A stretch of 64,000 nucleotides of DNA from Galbibacter sp038433465 (lineage in GTDB: Bacteria; Bacteroidota; Bacteroidia; Flavobacteriales; Flavobacteriaceae), in contig NZ_JAESVF010000004.1 in NCBI RefSeq assembly GCF_038433465.1, positions 62,001 to 126,000 of the forward strand, written 5' to 3'. Below are positions 26,321 through 35,766 of the stretch, piece by piece. The position numbers were made by a program, and so were the translations under genes. Every line of letters begins with the position of its first letter. Position 1 is the stretch's first letter. The notes under the pieces are model-generated. The model did not search any database and was not told where the DNA came from. It was given only the letters and a program-made list of their open reading frames with translations.

Positions 26321-27289
26321 TTATGCGTTATTCGCTTTAAATTCTTTCAATTTTTGAATTAACTGAGGAACTACTTCAAAAGCATCTCCAACAACACCGT
26401 AGTCTGCAGCTTTAAAGAAAGGTGCTTCTGGGTCGTTATTGATAACTACTTTAACTTTAGAAGCATTGATTCCAGCTAAGTGTTGGATAGCTCCAGAAAT
26501 TCCTACTGCAATGTATAAATTGGCAGCCACAGGTTTTCCTGTTTGTCCAACGTGCTCTCCATGAGGGCGCCATCCCATATCGGAAACTGGTTTTGAACAA
26601 GCGGTAGCTGCACCTAAAACATCGGCAAGCTCTTCAATCATTCCCCAATTTTCTGGTCCTTTTAATCCGCGACCTCCAGATACTACTACTTCGGCATCTG
26701 CAATGGTAACTTTTCCTGTTACTTTGTCCACAGCAGTTACTTCCGTAGAAAAATCGGCATCGTTTAGCGTTGGTGCAAAATCTTCAGCAGTTGCAGCAGC
26801 TTGACTTTCTTTTAATCCGTAGGCATTTTTTGAAAGTCCGATAAGTTTTACTTCCGAAGTAATTTCAGTAATATTAAATGCTTTGTTGGTAAAAGCAGTA
26901 CGTTTTACTTTAAACGGACTTCCGCTTTCTGGAAGCGCGACCACATTGGCAGCATAACCTGCGTTTAAGTTGATGGCCAAAATTGGTGCTAAAAATTTAG
27001 CATTCGCACTTGAGCTTACCACTACTACTTGGCTGTTTTCTTTTTCGGCAGCTTGCTTTAATACATCGGCATACGCTTTTGCATTGAAATTGTTTAGTTT
27101 GTCGTTTTTAACCGACAAAACTTTATCCACACCATATTTACCAAGTTCGGTAGTATCGTCGGCATTTACAGTAACTGCAGTAACGCTAGTTCCTAAAATG
27201 TCGGCAACGCCCTTTGCGTACGAGGCAACTTCGAGTGCTGTTTTTTTAAGTTTTCCGTTTTCTGTTTCGGTATATACTAGAATTGACAT
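26321..27289 (-). CDS. etfA: electron transfer flavoprotein, alpha subunit
   Basis: Carries FAD and passes electrons from acyl-CoA dehydrogenases to the quinone pool through ETF:quinone oxidoreductase. 322 residues. The C-terminal FAD domain has VVSGGRGLKGPENWGMIEELA, the GATAACSKPVSDMGWRP-type stretch, the EHVGQTGKPVAANLYIAVGISGAIQHLAG signature and INNDPEAPFFKAADYGVVGDAFEVVPQL. The N-terminal half is the alpha/beta ETF domain. It follows etfB after a rather wide 142-base gap, in the same direction. ETF points to fatty acid or amino acid beta-oxidation. Confidence 0.95.
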   Translation of the reverse strand: MSILVYTETENGKLKKTALEVASYAKGVADILGTSVTAVTVNADDTTELGKYGVDKVLSVKNDKLNNFNAKAYADVLKQAAEKENSQVVVVSSSANAKFLAPILAINLNAGYAANVVALPESGSPFKVKRTAFTNKAFNITEITSEVKLIGLSKNAYGLKESQAAATAEDFAPTLNDADFSTEVTAVDKVTGKVTIADAEVVVSGGRGLKGPENWGMIEELADVLGAATACSKPVSDMGWRPHGEHVGQTGKPVAANLYIAVGISGAIQHLAGINASKVKVVINNDPEAPFFKAADYGVVGDAFEVVPQLIQKLKEFKANNA

Positions 27290-27431
27290 ATTTTTTTAGT
27301 TAAAAGTTATAAAGTTGAAATTTTGAGATTCATTTTAAAATCTATCATTTTCAGCTTTGTGTGTTTTGTTTTAAACTGAAAGCAAATATTTTGATACTTG
27401 ACCGAAAGTTGCTTTCTAACATTTATATTAA

Positions 27432-28172
27432 CTATATAACTTTGGCTTCGTTGTGAAGTAAGTTTACGAGTTCGTCCAAATTATCTGGAGCAACTAGTTT
27501 TACAGCTCCTTTGGCATCTGGTTTTTCAAAAGCTACAGCTTGTGTATTTGCACTAGCATCTGTTGGCTCTTGAACATTTAGCGCTTTTTTACGAGCCATC
27601 ATAATACCTCTCATGTTAGGTATTCTAAGGTCACTTTCTTCTACTAACCCTTTTTGACCTCCAATAACTAACGGGAACGATGTTTTAAGCGTTTCTTTTC
27701 CTCCATCGATTTCGCGAGTGGCTGTGGCTGTAGTTCCTTCGGCTTCTAAACTAATACAATTGTTTACAAAATTAGCACCGATTAAAGTTGCCAACATCCC
27801 TGGAACCATCCCTCCGTTATAGTCGATAGACTCTCTACCAGCAATCACTAAATCGTAATCTTTTGCAATGGTAGCAAGTTGTTTTGCTACATAAAAACCG
27901 TCTGTAGGTTCTGTATTTATTCTGATGGCTTCATCGGCACCAATAGCTAACGCTTTTCTAAGGGTAGGCTCGGTTTCTGGACCACCAACATTAACAACAG
28001 TTACACTTGCTCCTTGTTTCTCTTTGAACCACATGGCGCGCGTTAAACCAAATTCATCATTTGGATTTATAACAAATTGCACCCCATTTGTATCAAACTT
28101 TGAATCTCCGTCTGTAAAATTTATTTTTGACGTAGTGTCTGGTACATGGCTAATACACACTAATATCTTCAT
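27432..28172 (-). CDS. etfB: electron transfer flavoprotein, beta subunit
   Basis: 246 residues. Partner of EtfA; binds AMP and forms the heterodimer. It begins MKILVCISHVPDTTSKINF and shows GADEAIRINTEPTDGFYVAKQLA, DLVIAGRESIDYNGGMVPGMLA and the family signature region FPLVIGGQKGLVEESDLRIPNMRGIMMARKK. It is divergent from pdhB with 176 bases between the starts. This order (pdhB, etfB, etfA, nuclease, CNT, thyA) looks like the conserved flavobacterial arrangement as far as I recall. Confidence 0.95.
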   Translation of the reverse strand: MKILVCISHVPDTTSKINFTDGDSKFDTNGVQFVINPNDEFGLTRAMWFKEKQGASVTVVNVGGPETEPTLRKALAIGADEAIRINTEPTDGFYVAKQLATIAKDYDLVIAGRESIDYNGGMVPGMLATLIGANFVNNCISLEAEGTTATATREIDGGKETLKTSFPLVIGGQKGLVEESDLRIPNMRGIMMARKKALNVQEPTDASANTQAVAFEKPDAKGAVKLVAPDNLDELVNLLHNEAKVI

Positions 28173-28297
28173 ATTTTAGGTAATTTTTTGTGATTTTACT
28201 ATATGTGTTACGAAGATACTGATAATTTCCAAAATATACTATGCGTGCATAATAATTTTTTATTAAAATCTTATGGAGATAGTTCTTTTAGAATTAC

Positions 28298-28305
28298 TAT
28301 TTTTG
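28298..28305 (+). promoter_or_regulatory. -7 box for pdhB
   Basis: TATTTTTG fits TAnnTTTG, 43 bases before the ATG. No clear -33 element. Confidence 0.4.
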
Positions 28306-28348
28306 CTATGCTAAAAAATATAGACGTTAATATTATCAAATAAAATAG

Positions 28349-29326
28349 ATGAAAACAATTCAGTTTAGAGAAGCGGTATGCGAGGCGATGAGCGAGGAGA
28401 TGCGTAGAGACGAATCAATTTACCTAATGGGTGAAGAGGTAGCAGAATACAACGGTGCCTATAAAGCTTCTAAAGGAATGTTAGACGAGTTTGGACCAGA
28501 TCGAGTATTAGACACTCCAATTTCTGAACTTGGTTTTGCTGGAATCGGTGTTGGTTCGGCAATGAATGGAAACAGACCAATTATTGAGTTTATGACTTTT
28601 AACTTCTCTTTAGTTGGAATTGACCAGATTATTAACAACGCGGCGAAAATCCGTCAAATGTCTGGAGGACAATTTAACTGTCCAATCGTTTTCCGTGGAC
28701 CTACAGCTTCTGCTGGTCAGCTTGCTGCAACACACTCACAAGCTTTTGAGAGTTGGTTTGCTAACTGTCCAGGACTTAAAGTGGTTGTGCCATCAAACCC
28801 TTACGATGCTAAAGGATTGTTGAAATCGGCTATTAGAGATAACGACCCTGTAATTTTTATGGAGTCTGAGCAAATGTATGGAGACAAAGGAGAGGTGCCA
28901 GAAGATGAGTACACTATTCCATTAGGAGTTGCCGATATTAAAAGAGAAGGGACTGATGTTACTATTGTTTCTTTCGGAAAAATTATCAAAGAAGCATACA
29001 AAGCAGCAGACGAATTAGAAAAAGAAGGAATTAGCTGTGAAATTATCGATCTTAGAACAGTAAGACCGATGGATCAAAAAGCTATTTTAGATTCAGTAAA
29101 GAAAACTAACCGTTTGGTTGTGCTTGAAGAAGCTTGGCCATTTGGAAACGTTGCTACAGAAATTACATACCTTGTACAATCAGAAGCATTTGATTACCTA
29201 GATGCACCAGTTGTAAAAATTAATACAGCAGATACACCTGCGCCATATTCGCCAGTTTTACTAGAGGAATGGTTACCTAATGCAGGAGATGTTGTTAAAG
29301 CTGTTAAAAAAGTTTTATACAAATAA
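28349..29326 (+). CDS. pdhB: pyruvate dehydrogenase E1 component, beta subunit
   Basis: 325 residues, length as in alpha2beta2 E1 enzymes. It decarboxylates pyruvate with the alpha subunit and passes the acetyl group to lipoylated E2. Visible marks: REAVCEAMSEEMRRDESIYLMGEEVAEYNGAYK, PISELGFAGIGVGSAMNG, FRGPTASAGQLAATHSQAFESWF, GLKVVVPSNPYDAKGLLKSAI and the C-terminal transketolase fold region SCEIIDLRTVRPMD. The alpha subunit and E2 are not adjacent, which fits flavobacteria, where pdhB is often solitary. A clear terminator follows before the DUF5686 gene. Confidence 0.95.
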   Translation: MKTIQFREAVCEAMSEEMRRDESIYLMGEEVAEYNGAYKASKGMLDEFGPDRVLDTPISELGFAGIGVGSAMNGNRPIIEFMTFNFSLVGIDQIINNAAKIRQMSGGQFNCPIVFRGPTASAGQLAATHSQAFESWFANCPGLKVVVPSNPYDAKGLLKSAIRDNDPVIFMESEQMYGDKGEVPEDEYTIPLGVADIKREGTDVTIVSFGKIIKEAYKAADELEKEGISCEIIDLRTVRPMDQKAILDSVKKTNRLVVLEEAWPFGNVATEITYLVQSEAFDYLDAPVVKINTADTPAPYSPVLLEEWLPNAGDVVKAVKKVLYK

Positions 29327-29346
29327 TCGATTTTTTTCGTTAATAT

Positions 29347-29384
29347 AACTTCACTGACTATCTTTAGCCAGTGAAGTTTTTTTA
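29347..29384 (+). terminator. terminator after pdhB
   Basis: AACTTCACTG pairs perfectly with CAGTGAAGTT across a 12-base loop, followed by seven T. It sits just before the next start codon at 29390. Confidence 0.88.
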
Positions 29385-29389
29385 TTTAT

Positions 29390-31882
29390 ATGAAGTATAT
29401 ACTAACCCTTTTTATTTTATTATTTTCTTTTGTAAGTACTGCTCAAACCAAGGTTAGCGGTGTTGTTGTTGATGGTTTTGGAATCGAAATTCCGTACGCA
29501 AACGTACTGTTTCCAAACTCAACCGAAGGAACTATAACCAATGAAGAAGGGCGTTTTTACTTAGAGTCCAACCAAACTTACACCAAACTTTCTGTTTCTC
29601 TCCTCGGTTACGCAACACAAGAAATTACCTTAGAAAAAAAGGTAACGTACGATTTAAAAGTAACACTTCTTGAAGGTGAAGAACTCGACGAGGTGGTTTT
29701 ATACGTAGGAAAACAACCAAAAAAGGGAAATCCAGCTATCGAAATTCTTAAAAAAGTTTGGGCGAAAAAACGTCAAAACGGAATTTATCTTTTCGATCAA
29801 TACAAATACGATAAGTACGAAAAAATAGAATTTGACTTCAATACCATAGATAGTGCCTTTATGGCCAAAAAGATATTTAATGGCATGGAGTTTATCTTCG
29901 ATCAAGTCGACACTTCTAACGTTACGGGTAAAACTTATTTGCCAATTTTTATCAACGAGGCTGTATCCGAAGTTTATGGCGATAATAAATTGAACGAAAA
30001 AATAGAAAGACTTCAAGGGAATAAAAACTCGGGTTTTAATTCTAACCAAAGCATTATTTCTTTCGTAAAAGATTTATATGCCGATTATAACATTTACAAC
30101 AACTACATCAAACTCTTCAATAAAAGTTTTGTAAGTCCGCTTTCCAAAACAGGGGTCGATGTGTACAATTACGTTTTATCCGACAGTGCTTATGTCGACA
30201 ACAAATGGTGTTACAACATTATTTATTACCCGCGCCGTAAAAACGAAATGACTTTTAAAGGAAACTTCTGGGTGAATGATACCACTTTTGCGGTGAAAGA
30301 TATCAATATGCAAGTTTCCAAAAGTGCCAATGTAAACTGGGTGAAGGAACTGTATATCGAGCAAGAATTTGAAGTGTTAAACGATTCTGTTTTTCTGCTG
30401 AAGAGAGATTATTTGTTGAGTGATTTTAGCTTGCGTAAAAAAGAAGAATCTCGCGGACTCTACGGAAAGCGAACTACTGTTTACAATAATTATGTTTTTG
30501 ATGAAGAAAAGCCAAAGAGTTTTTATGTAAAACGAGTAGATCCATACAACGAAGCTATCTACAATAGAGACAGTACATTTTGGAGTACAAACCGTTTAGA
30601 AAGTTTAAATGAAGACGAAAAAGGGGTTTATAAAATGTTAGACACCTTAAAAACGGTTCCGAAGTTTAAACGCTTAACAGATCTGGCTACCATTTTAGTT
30701 TCTGGTTATGTAGAAATGCCAAAACTCAATATAGATTACGGACCAATTTATTCTAGTTTTGGGTATAATGAGGCGGAAGGTATTCGTTTGCGAGCTGGTG
30801 GACGTACGTATTTTGGACCTAACGATCCTTGGCGTATTCAAGGTTATACGGCTTATGGATTTAAAGATAAAAAGTTTAAATACGGAATTTCTGCCAAGTG
30901 GCTTTTAGATCGAAAAAACCGACTGATTATTTCTGGAGGAACGCGTAGAGACATCGAGCAGTTGGGTACAAGTTTAACTTCTTCGTCAGATGTTTTAGGA
31001 AGAAGTTTTGCATCTTCAGCAATTTTTACCGCAGGAAGTAATAATACGCTAACCGATATTAATTTAACAACTTTTGGGGTGCAATACGAACCCGCAAAAA
31101 ACTTTGTGCTTAAAACTGAAACAAACTTTAGAACCATGCGTTCTGCCTTGCCAGACGATTTTAATTTGGATTATGTGGACCCAGAAGCGCCAGGTGGAAT
31201 TGCAAGCGAAACCAAACAATTTGATATTAATGTTTCTTTGGATATTACTCCTGGAAGAAAAACCACAGGTTACGGTGTAGAACGTAACGATGTAAACCGA
31301 AATTACGCACGTTTATACTTGGTGTATACAGCTGGTTTAGAAGGGTTTTTAGAAAGCGATTTTAATTACGAGAAACTACAATTTTATTACCGTCAACCTT
31401 TTCAGTTGGGTGGCTTGGGAAGAACCATTACAACTGTTGAAGCTGGAAAAACATTTGGAGAAGTTCCATTGAGTTTGCTAAGTCCAATTCCTGGTAACCA
31501 AACGTACTTTTCGATCTTCAATACATTTCCGAATTTAAATTTCTATGAGTTTGTAACCGACACCTATATTTCGGGGCAGATAGAACACAATTTTAACGGA
31601 CGTTTGTTGGCTAAAATTCCGTTTTTAAAGAAATTAGATTTAAGAGAAATTGTTGGGTTGCGAGGTGTTTGGGGAGAAATCTCCGATGCAAATATCGCTT
31701 TGAGTGCTCCAGCAGGTGCCATTTTAAGAGCACCTACCGATAAGGTGTACTACGAATATTCCTTCGGAATTGCCAACATCTTTAAACTACTGCGTATCGA
31801 TTTTAACTTCCGAGGAAACTATTTAGATATTCCAGATGCACGTCCGTTTTCAGTTACAGGAAACTTAGAGTTTGTGTTTTAG
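29390..31882 (+). CDS. DUF5686 outer membrane protein with carboxypeptidase-like domain
   Basis: 830 residues. Signal peptide (ILLFSFVSTAQ), then a carboxypeptidase-regulatory-like sandwich (KVSGVVVDGFGIEIPYANVLFPN to about residue 100), and a large DUF5686 region beginning with KGNPAIEILKKVWAKKRQNGIYLFDQYKYDKYEKIEFD. The last 400 residues are barrel strands, including PFQLGGLGRTITTVEAGKTFGEVPLSLLSPIPGNQTYF and the terminal RPFSVTGNLEFVF. The family is common in Bacteroidota and without a proven function. It lacks a recognisable TonB plug. The start lies 5 bases after the pdhB terminator, so the leader must arise inside or before the hairpin region. Confidence 0.88.
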   Translation: MKYILTLFILLFSFVSTAQTKVSGVVVDGFGIEIPYANVLFPNSTEGTITNEEGRFYLESNQTYTKLSVSLLGYATQEITLEKKVTYDLKVTLLEGEELDEVVLYVGKQPKKGNPAIEILKKVWAKKRQNGIYLFDQYKYDKYEKIEFDFNTIDSAFMAKKIFNGMEFIFDQVDTSNVTGKTYLPIFINEAVSEVYGDNKLNEKIERLQGNKNSGFNSNQSIISFVKDLYADYNIYNNYIKLFNKSFVSPLSKTGVDVYNYVLSDSAYVDNKWCYNIIYYPRRKNEMTFKGNFWVNDTTFAVKDINMQVSKSANVNWVKELYIEQEFEVLNDSVFLLKRDYLLSDFSLRKKEESRGLYGKRTTVYNNYVFDEEKPKSFYVKRVDPYNEAIYNRDSTFWSTNRLESLNEDEKGVYKMLDTLKTVPKFKRLTDLATILVSGYVEMPKLNIDYGPIYSSFGYNEAEGIRLRAGGRTYFGPNDPWRIQGYTAYGFKDKKFKYGISAKWLLDRKNRLIISGGTRRDIEQLGTSLTSSSDVLGRSFASSAIFTAGSNNTLTDINLTTFGVQYEPAKNFVLKTETNFRTMRSALPDDFNLDYVDPEAPGGIASETKQFDINVSLDITPGRKTTGYGVERNDVNRNYARLYLVYTAGLEGFLESDFNYEKLQFYYRQPFQLGGLGRTITTVEAGKTFGEVPLSLLSPIPGNQTYFSIFNTFPNLNFYEFVTDTYISGQIEHNFNGRLLAKIPFLKKLDLREIVGLRGVWGEISDANIALSAPAGAILRAPTDKVYYEYSFGIANIFKLLRIDFNFRGNYLDIPDARPFSVTGNLEFVF

Positions 31883-32107
31883 GATGTTTCATTTAAAGTG
31901 ATAAATAGTTATAAAGAGAAGGAATTAAGTCATCCATAATTAGTTTTTATGGGCTACTTCAATAATGAACCCATTTAGATTTTTCCTATTTCCCAAAAAA
32001 AAAGCTATTTATTAGTACATTTTTTATTTTTTCTCCTTTCCGAAGCTCGGTTATGCAATTCAAAAAATATTTCAAATACTCAAAAAATGACTGATTTTCG
32101 CTTAACT
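31883..32107. other. AT-rich intergenic stretch before the MITE-like element
   Basis: 225 bases with no open frame or hairpin strong enough to call. The 817-base gap to ppa continues with a MITE-like element (32108-32370), a possible gene remnant (32369-32560) and the ppa promoter. Confidence 0.6.
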
Positions 32108-32370
32108 AACGTGAGTTCGATATAGAATTATAAGTATTTAATAAAGTTGACCTATTTAAAAAGTATTTAAAATCAAGGAAGCAGTGGGGGTAAAAGATAA
32201 AAAGCTGTTTGAGCGCAGCGAGTTCTTTTTATCTGTGGCGGATGGTTCCGTAGATTTTTTGATAGTTTTTGAATCCGTCTTGACTTTTTTGTTTCGTTTT
32301 TGTGTCAAGACAAAAATGAAAATACCGACAGTTAAAATCCTTATGTTGATATTTGTATCGAGTTGAGGTT
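32108..32370. mobile_element. MITE-like element, copy A
   Basis: 263 bases, non-coding, with a second copy at 49835-50120. Imperfect inverted ends: AACGTGAGTTCGATATA on the left against AACCTCAACTCGATACA read inward from the right (12 of 17 match). The flanks carry a possible 4-bp target duplication AACT (32104-32107 and 32371-32374). Inside are two hairpins: AGATAAAAAG (32195-32204) with CTTTTTATCT (32225-32234), and TCTTGAC (32278-32284) with GTCAAGA (32304-32310). No transposase. Confidence 0.75.
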
Positions 32371-32560
32371 AACTACGAAAAGTATAAATGAATTCAATGT
32401 CGTATCGACCAACGGGAGCTATCACATTCGATAATTCTATAAAGCCATTTTTCTACACTTTACACGTAATCGTATTGCTAAAATCAGAATTCATTAAAGA
32501 CATCAATTTTTGTGTTGGGAACAATTTTGATGCGAAATTACTAACATCAACCCATAGCTT
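32369..32560 (-). pseudogene. possible remnant of a small gene abutting the MITE-like element
   Basis: One minus-strand frame of 64 codons reads like protein (KLWVDVSNFASKLF at the start, then KNGFIELSNVIAPVGRYDIE, ending FIYTFRS) with a single in-frame TAG after residue 35 and no plausible start. Its final TAA is formed at the right edge of the MITE-like element. It could be a truncated gene or chance; no family recognised. Confidence 0.25.
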
Positions 32561-32595
32561 TCAGCTACTTTAACCTTAACTAAATCTTTCTTTCG

Positions 32596-32626
32596 TTGCT
32601 TTTATTATTGGTTTTCATTACTTTTG
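32596..32626 (+). promoter_or_regulatory. candidate ppa promoter
   Basis: TTG (32596-32598), a 20-base spacer and TACTTTTG (32619-32626), an exact TAnnTTTG match. The leader would be about 65 bases. Confidence 0.55.
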
Positions 32627-32699
32627 CACTCATTTTAAAAGAAGTATGTAACCAATTTTAAATGAACATTCGTTTAAAATTTATAATTCAAAAAAATAG

Positions 32700-33227
32700 A
32701 TGAGTTCAGATCAAATAAACACTTTCGATGTTTTAATCGAAATTCCAAAGGGAAGCAGAAATAAATATGAGTACGATTTTAAACTGAAAAAAATACGTTA
32801 CGACCGTATGATTTTCTCTTCAATGATGTACCCTGCAGATTATGGTTTTGTACCAGAAACACTAGCTTTAGATGGAGATCCACTTGATGTTTTAGTATTG
32901 GTTACCGAGCCAACTTTTCCTGGATGTGTTATGGAGGTTAAACCTATCGGAGTTTTCCATATGGAAGATGAAAAAGGACCAGATGAGAAAGTAATTTGTG
33001 TACCAGTTTCAGATCCAATTTGGAACCGTGTAAATGATTTGAGCGAATTAAATCCGCATTTAATTAAAGAAATCGAGCACTTTTTCCAAGTGTACAAAGA
33101 TTTAGAAAAGAAAAAAGTATCTATCGGAGGATGGGGTAATGCAGAAGAAGCTAAAGATATTGTAGCAAAATGCGTAAACCGTTTTCAAGATAGCGATGTA
33201 CCAAGAGAAGAAGTGAGCATCGACTAA
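32700..33227 (+). CDS. ppa: soluble inorganic pyrophosphatase, family I
   Basis: Hydrolyses pyrophosphate in the cytoplasm. 175 residues. Motifs: IEIPKGSRNKYEYD, the metal-binding signature LDGDPLDVLVL, MYPADYGFVPETL and VPVSDPIWNRVNDLSEL, with the C-terminal active-site region EEAKDIVAKCVNRF. A good promoter stands upstream and a strong terminator follows. It is the direct neighbour of the membrane pyrophosphatase gene, so this genome has one enzyme that dissipates pyrophosphate as heat next to one that conserves the energy as an ion gradient. Confidence 0.96.
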   Translation: MSSDQINTFDVLIEIPKGSRNKYEYDFKLKKIRYDRMIFSSMMYPADYGFVPETLALDGDPLDVLVLVTEPTFPGCVMEVKPIGVFHMEDEKGPDEKVICVPVSDPIWNRVNDLSELNPHLIKEIEHFFQVYKDLEKKKVSIGGWGNAEEAKDIVAKCVNRFQDSDVPREEVSID

Positions 33228-33284
33228 ATAAAACCATATAATTCATTCACTTTTAAAAGTTTTTGAATTATAATTTTAAAATAT

Positions 33285-33317
33285 AAAAGCAACAGCCAAA
33301 CGGTTGTTGCTTTTTTT
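33285..33317 (+). terminator. terminator after ppa
   Basis: AAAAGCAACA pairs with TGTTGCTTTT across a 10-base loop, followed by a T-run. Confidence 0.88.
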
Positions 33318-33372
33318 ATTCTACTGATTTCCTTACATTTATAAGAATATAATAATTAACTAACTTATAAAT

Positions 33373-35727
33373 ATGGAATCCAATATTATTTACGTACCAA
33401 TCCTCATGGCCATTCTTGGCCTTATTTTTATGGGGATAAAAGCAGCTTGGGTAAAACGCCAATCGGCAGGAAACGAGCGAATGCAGTCTATTTCAAAAAG
33501 TATAAAAGAAGGAGCTTTAGCCTTTTTAAATGCTGAATATCGACTGCTTTTTATTTTTGTAATCATAGCTTCCATTGCTTTGTTCGGAATTTCTTTAATG
33601 GTGCCCACCACAAGTTGGATGATAGTTCCTGCATTTATTATCGGGGCTGTTTTTTCAGCACTTGCTGGAAACATCGGGATGCGAATTGCTACCGAAGCAA
33701 ATGCACGTACCACCGAAGCCGCCAAAACGAGTTTGCCACAGGCGTTACAAGTGTCTTTTGGTGGTGGAACGGTAATGGGACTTGGGGTTGCTGGTTTGGC
33801 TGTTCTCGGATTGAGTCTTTTCTTTTTAATATTTACGATGCAGTTCTTGGGAGCCGATGGTTCTTTTTATGATAATATGACCATGGTTTTAGAAGCACTC
33901 GCTGGATTTTCTTTGGGTGCTGAATCGATTGCACTTTTTGCACGTGTTGGCGGTGGAATTTACACCAAAGCAGCTGATGTAGGAGCCGATTTGGTAGGGA
34001 AAGTTGAAGCTGGAATTCCAGAAGACGACCCTCGTAACCCTGCAACTATTGCTGATAATGTAGGAGATAACGTAGGGGATGTAGCAGGAATGGGAGCCGA
34101 TTTATTTGGTTCGTATGTTGCTACAGTTTTGGCGGCTATGGTACTTGGAAATTATGTAATTCGAGATATGAGTATCGACGCTCCTTTTACAGATAGTTTT
34201 AATAATATGGGACCAATACTTTTACCGTTGGTAATTGCTGGAGTTGGAATTTTAGCTTCTATTATTGGTACTTTTTTAGTGAAAATTTCTTCGGATGATG
34301 CTAAAGAACCGCAAGTGCAAAAAGCCCTTGATATGGGGAATTGGATTGCAATTGCATTAACGCTTTTAGCAAGTTACTTCTTGATAGATTTTATGTTGCC
34401 TGAAACTATGAATATGAAGTTTTTTGGAAACGATTATACTGTAGCCGTTCCTTCGATGAATGTATTTTGGTCGACTTGTATTGGTTTGGCTGTTGGCGCA
34501 TTGATTTCGTATGTTACAGCGTATTATACCAGTTTAGGAAAAAAACCTGTGTTAGATATAGTTCAAAACAGTTCAACAGGTGCTGCCACCAATATTATTG
34601 CGGGATTGGCTGTCGGAATGAAATCTACCTTTTGGTCGGTTTTACTTTTTGCAGCCGCAATTTACGGTTCGTATGAATTGGCAGGTTTTTACGGAGTTGC
34701 TTTGGCGGCTTCGGCTATGATGGCTACCACTGCTATGCAATTGGCTATCGATGCATTTGGCCCGATTGCCGATAATGCAGGAGGAGTTGCCGAGATGAGC
34801 GAATTAGAACCTGAAGTTCGTGAGCGTACCGATATTTTAGATTCTGTGGGGAATACAACTGCAGCCGTAGGTAAAGGTTTTGCAATTGCTTCTGCTGCTT
34901 TAACCGCTTTGGCACTTTTTGCAGCCTATGTTACATTTACAGGAATAGATGGAATTAATATTTTTAAAGCTGATGTACTCGCAGCACTTTTTGTGGGTGG
35001 AATGATTCCTGTAGTGTTTTCAGCATTAGCGATGAAGTCGGTTGGGAAAGCGGCCATGGAAATGGTGCAAGAAGTAAGAAGGCAGTTTAGAGAAATACCC
35101 GGAATATTAGAAGGTACAGGAAAACCAGAGTACGGAAAATGTGTAGAAATCTCTACCAAGGCTGCATTGCGAGAAATGTTATTACCAGGTTTGTTAACCA
35201 TACTTTCGCCAATTATAATCGGTTTACTTTTTGGTGCTGAACCGCTTGGAGGTTATATGGCAGGTGTTTGTGTGTCGGGTGTAATGTGGGCTATTTTTCA
35301 AAACAATGCAGGCGGTGCTTGGGATAATGCTAAAAAATCGTTTGAAGCAGGTGTGGAAATTAACGGAGAGATGACATTTAAGGGTTCAGACGCACATAAA
35401 GCAGCTGTAACTGGAGATACTGTGGGAGATCCTTTTAAAGATACTTCTGGCCCTTCAATGAATATTTTAATAAAACTTACTTGTTTGGTAGGGCTGGTTA
35501 TTGCGCCAATTTTAGGCGGACATGGTTCGGATACAATGGTTGCCAATTCAAAAGAAATAATCGAGCAACAAATACGTGTAAAAGTAGATGAAACCGATTT
35601 AGGAGTAAGTAAAGCAGTTATAACAAAGACCAAAACAGTAAATGGTAAAACTGTTACAGAAGAAGTGGTTATAGAAGGAACTCCTGCCGAGATTGAAGAA
35701 ACCGTAAAAACCCTTAAAAGTAGATAG
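33373..35727 (+). CDS. hppA: membrane-bound ion-pumping pyrophosphatase, K+-dependent type
   Basis: Couples pyrophosphate hydrolysis to H+ or Na+ export across the inner membrane. 784 residues with about 16 membrane helices. The catalytic loops are complete: VGADLVGKVEAGIPEDDPRN, NPATIADNVGDNVGDVAGMGADL, and NNAGGAWDNAKKSFE. The segment DSVGNTTAAVGKGFAIAS has Ala and Gly at the two diagnostic sites where K+-independent enzymes have Lys and Thr, so K+ dependence is expected. Na+ versus H+ specificity cannot be settled by eye. The last 65 or so residues (IIEQQIRVKVDETDLG to VKTLKSR) form a soluble, charged tail with a possible duplicated beta hairpin (ITKTKTVNGKTVTEEVVIEG) beyond the usual C-terminal helix. 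Confidence 0.95.
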   Translation: MESNIIYVPILMAILGLIFMGIKAAWVKRQSAGNERMQSISKSIKEGALAFLNAEYRLLFIFVIIASIALFGISLMVPTTSWMIVPAFIIGAVFSALAGNIGMRIATEANARTTEAAKTSLPQALQVSFGGGTVMGLGVAGLAVLGLSLFFLIFTMQFLGADGSFYDNMTMVLEALAGFSLGAESIALFARVGGGIYTKAADVGADLVGKVEAGIPEDDPRNPATIADNVGDNVGDVAGMGADLFGSYVATVLAAMVLGNYVIRDMSIDAPFTDSFNNMGPILLPLVIAGVGILASIIGTFLVKISSDDAKEPQVQKALDMGNWIAIALTLLASYFLIDFMLPETMNMKFFGNDYTVAVPSMNVFWSTCIGLAVGALISYVTAYYTSLGKKPVLDIVQNSSTGAATNIIAGLAVGMKSTFWSVLLFAAAIYGSYELAGFYGVALAASAMMATTAMQLAIDAFGPIADNAGGVAEMSELEPEVRERTDILDSVGNTTAAVGKGFAIASAALTALALFAAYVTFTGIDGINIFKADVLAALFVGGMIPVVFSALAMKSVGKAAMEMVQEVRRQFREIPGILEGTGKPEYGKCVEISTKAALREMLLPGLLTILSPIIIGLLFGAEPLGGYMAGVCVSGVMWAIFQNNAGGAWDNAKKSFEAGVEINGEMTFKGSDAHKAAVTGDTVGDPFKDTSGPSMNILIKLTCLVGLVIAPILGGHGSDTMVANSKEIIEQQIRVKVDETDLGVSKAVITKTKTVNGKTVTEEVVIEGTPAEIEETVKTLKSR

Positions 35728-35766
35728 TTTTTTATATATTTTATTGAAAATCAAAAAAATATAATT

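Noticed and set aside
32184..32366. 60-codon open frame in MITE-like copy A
   Set aside because: It spans the hairpins, is broken in copy B and has no protein-like composition.
32388..32573. 61-codon plus-strand open frame before ppa
   Set aside because: No recognisable features; the opposite strand reads more like a gene remnant.
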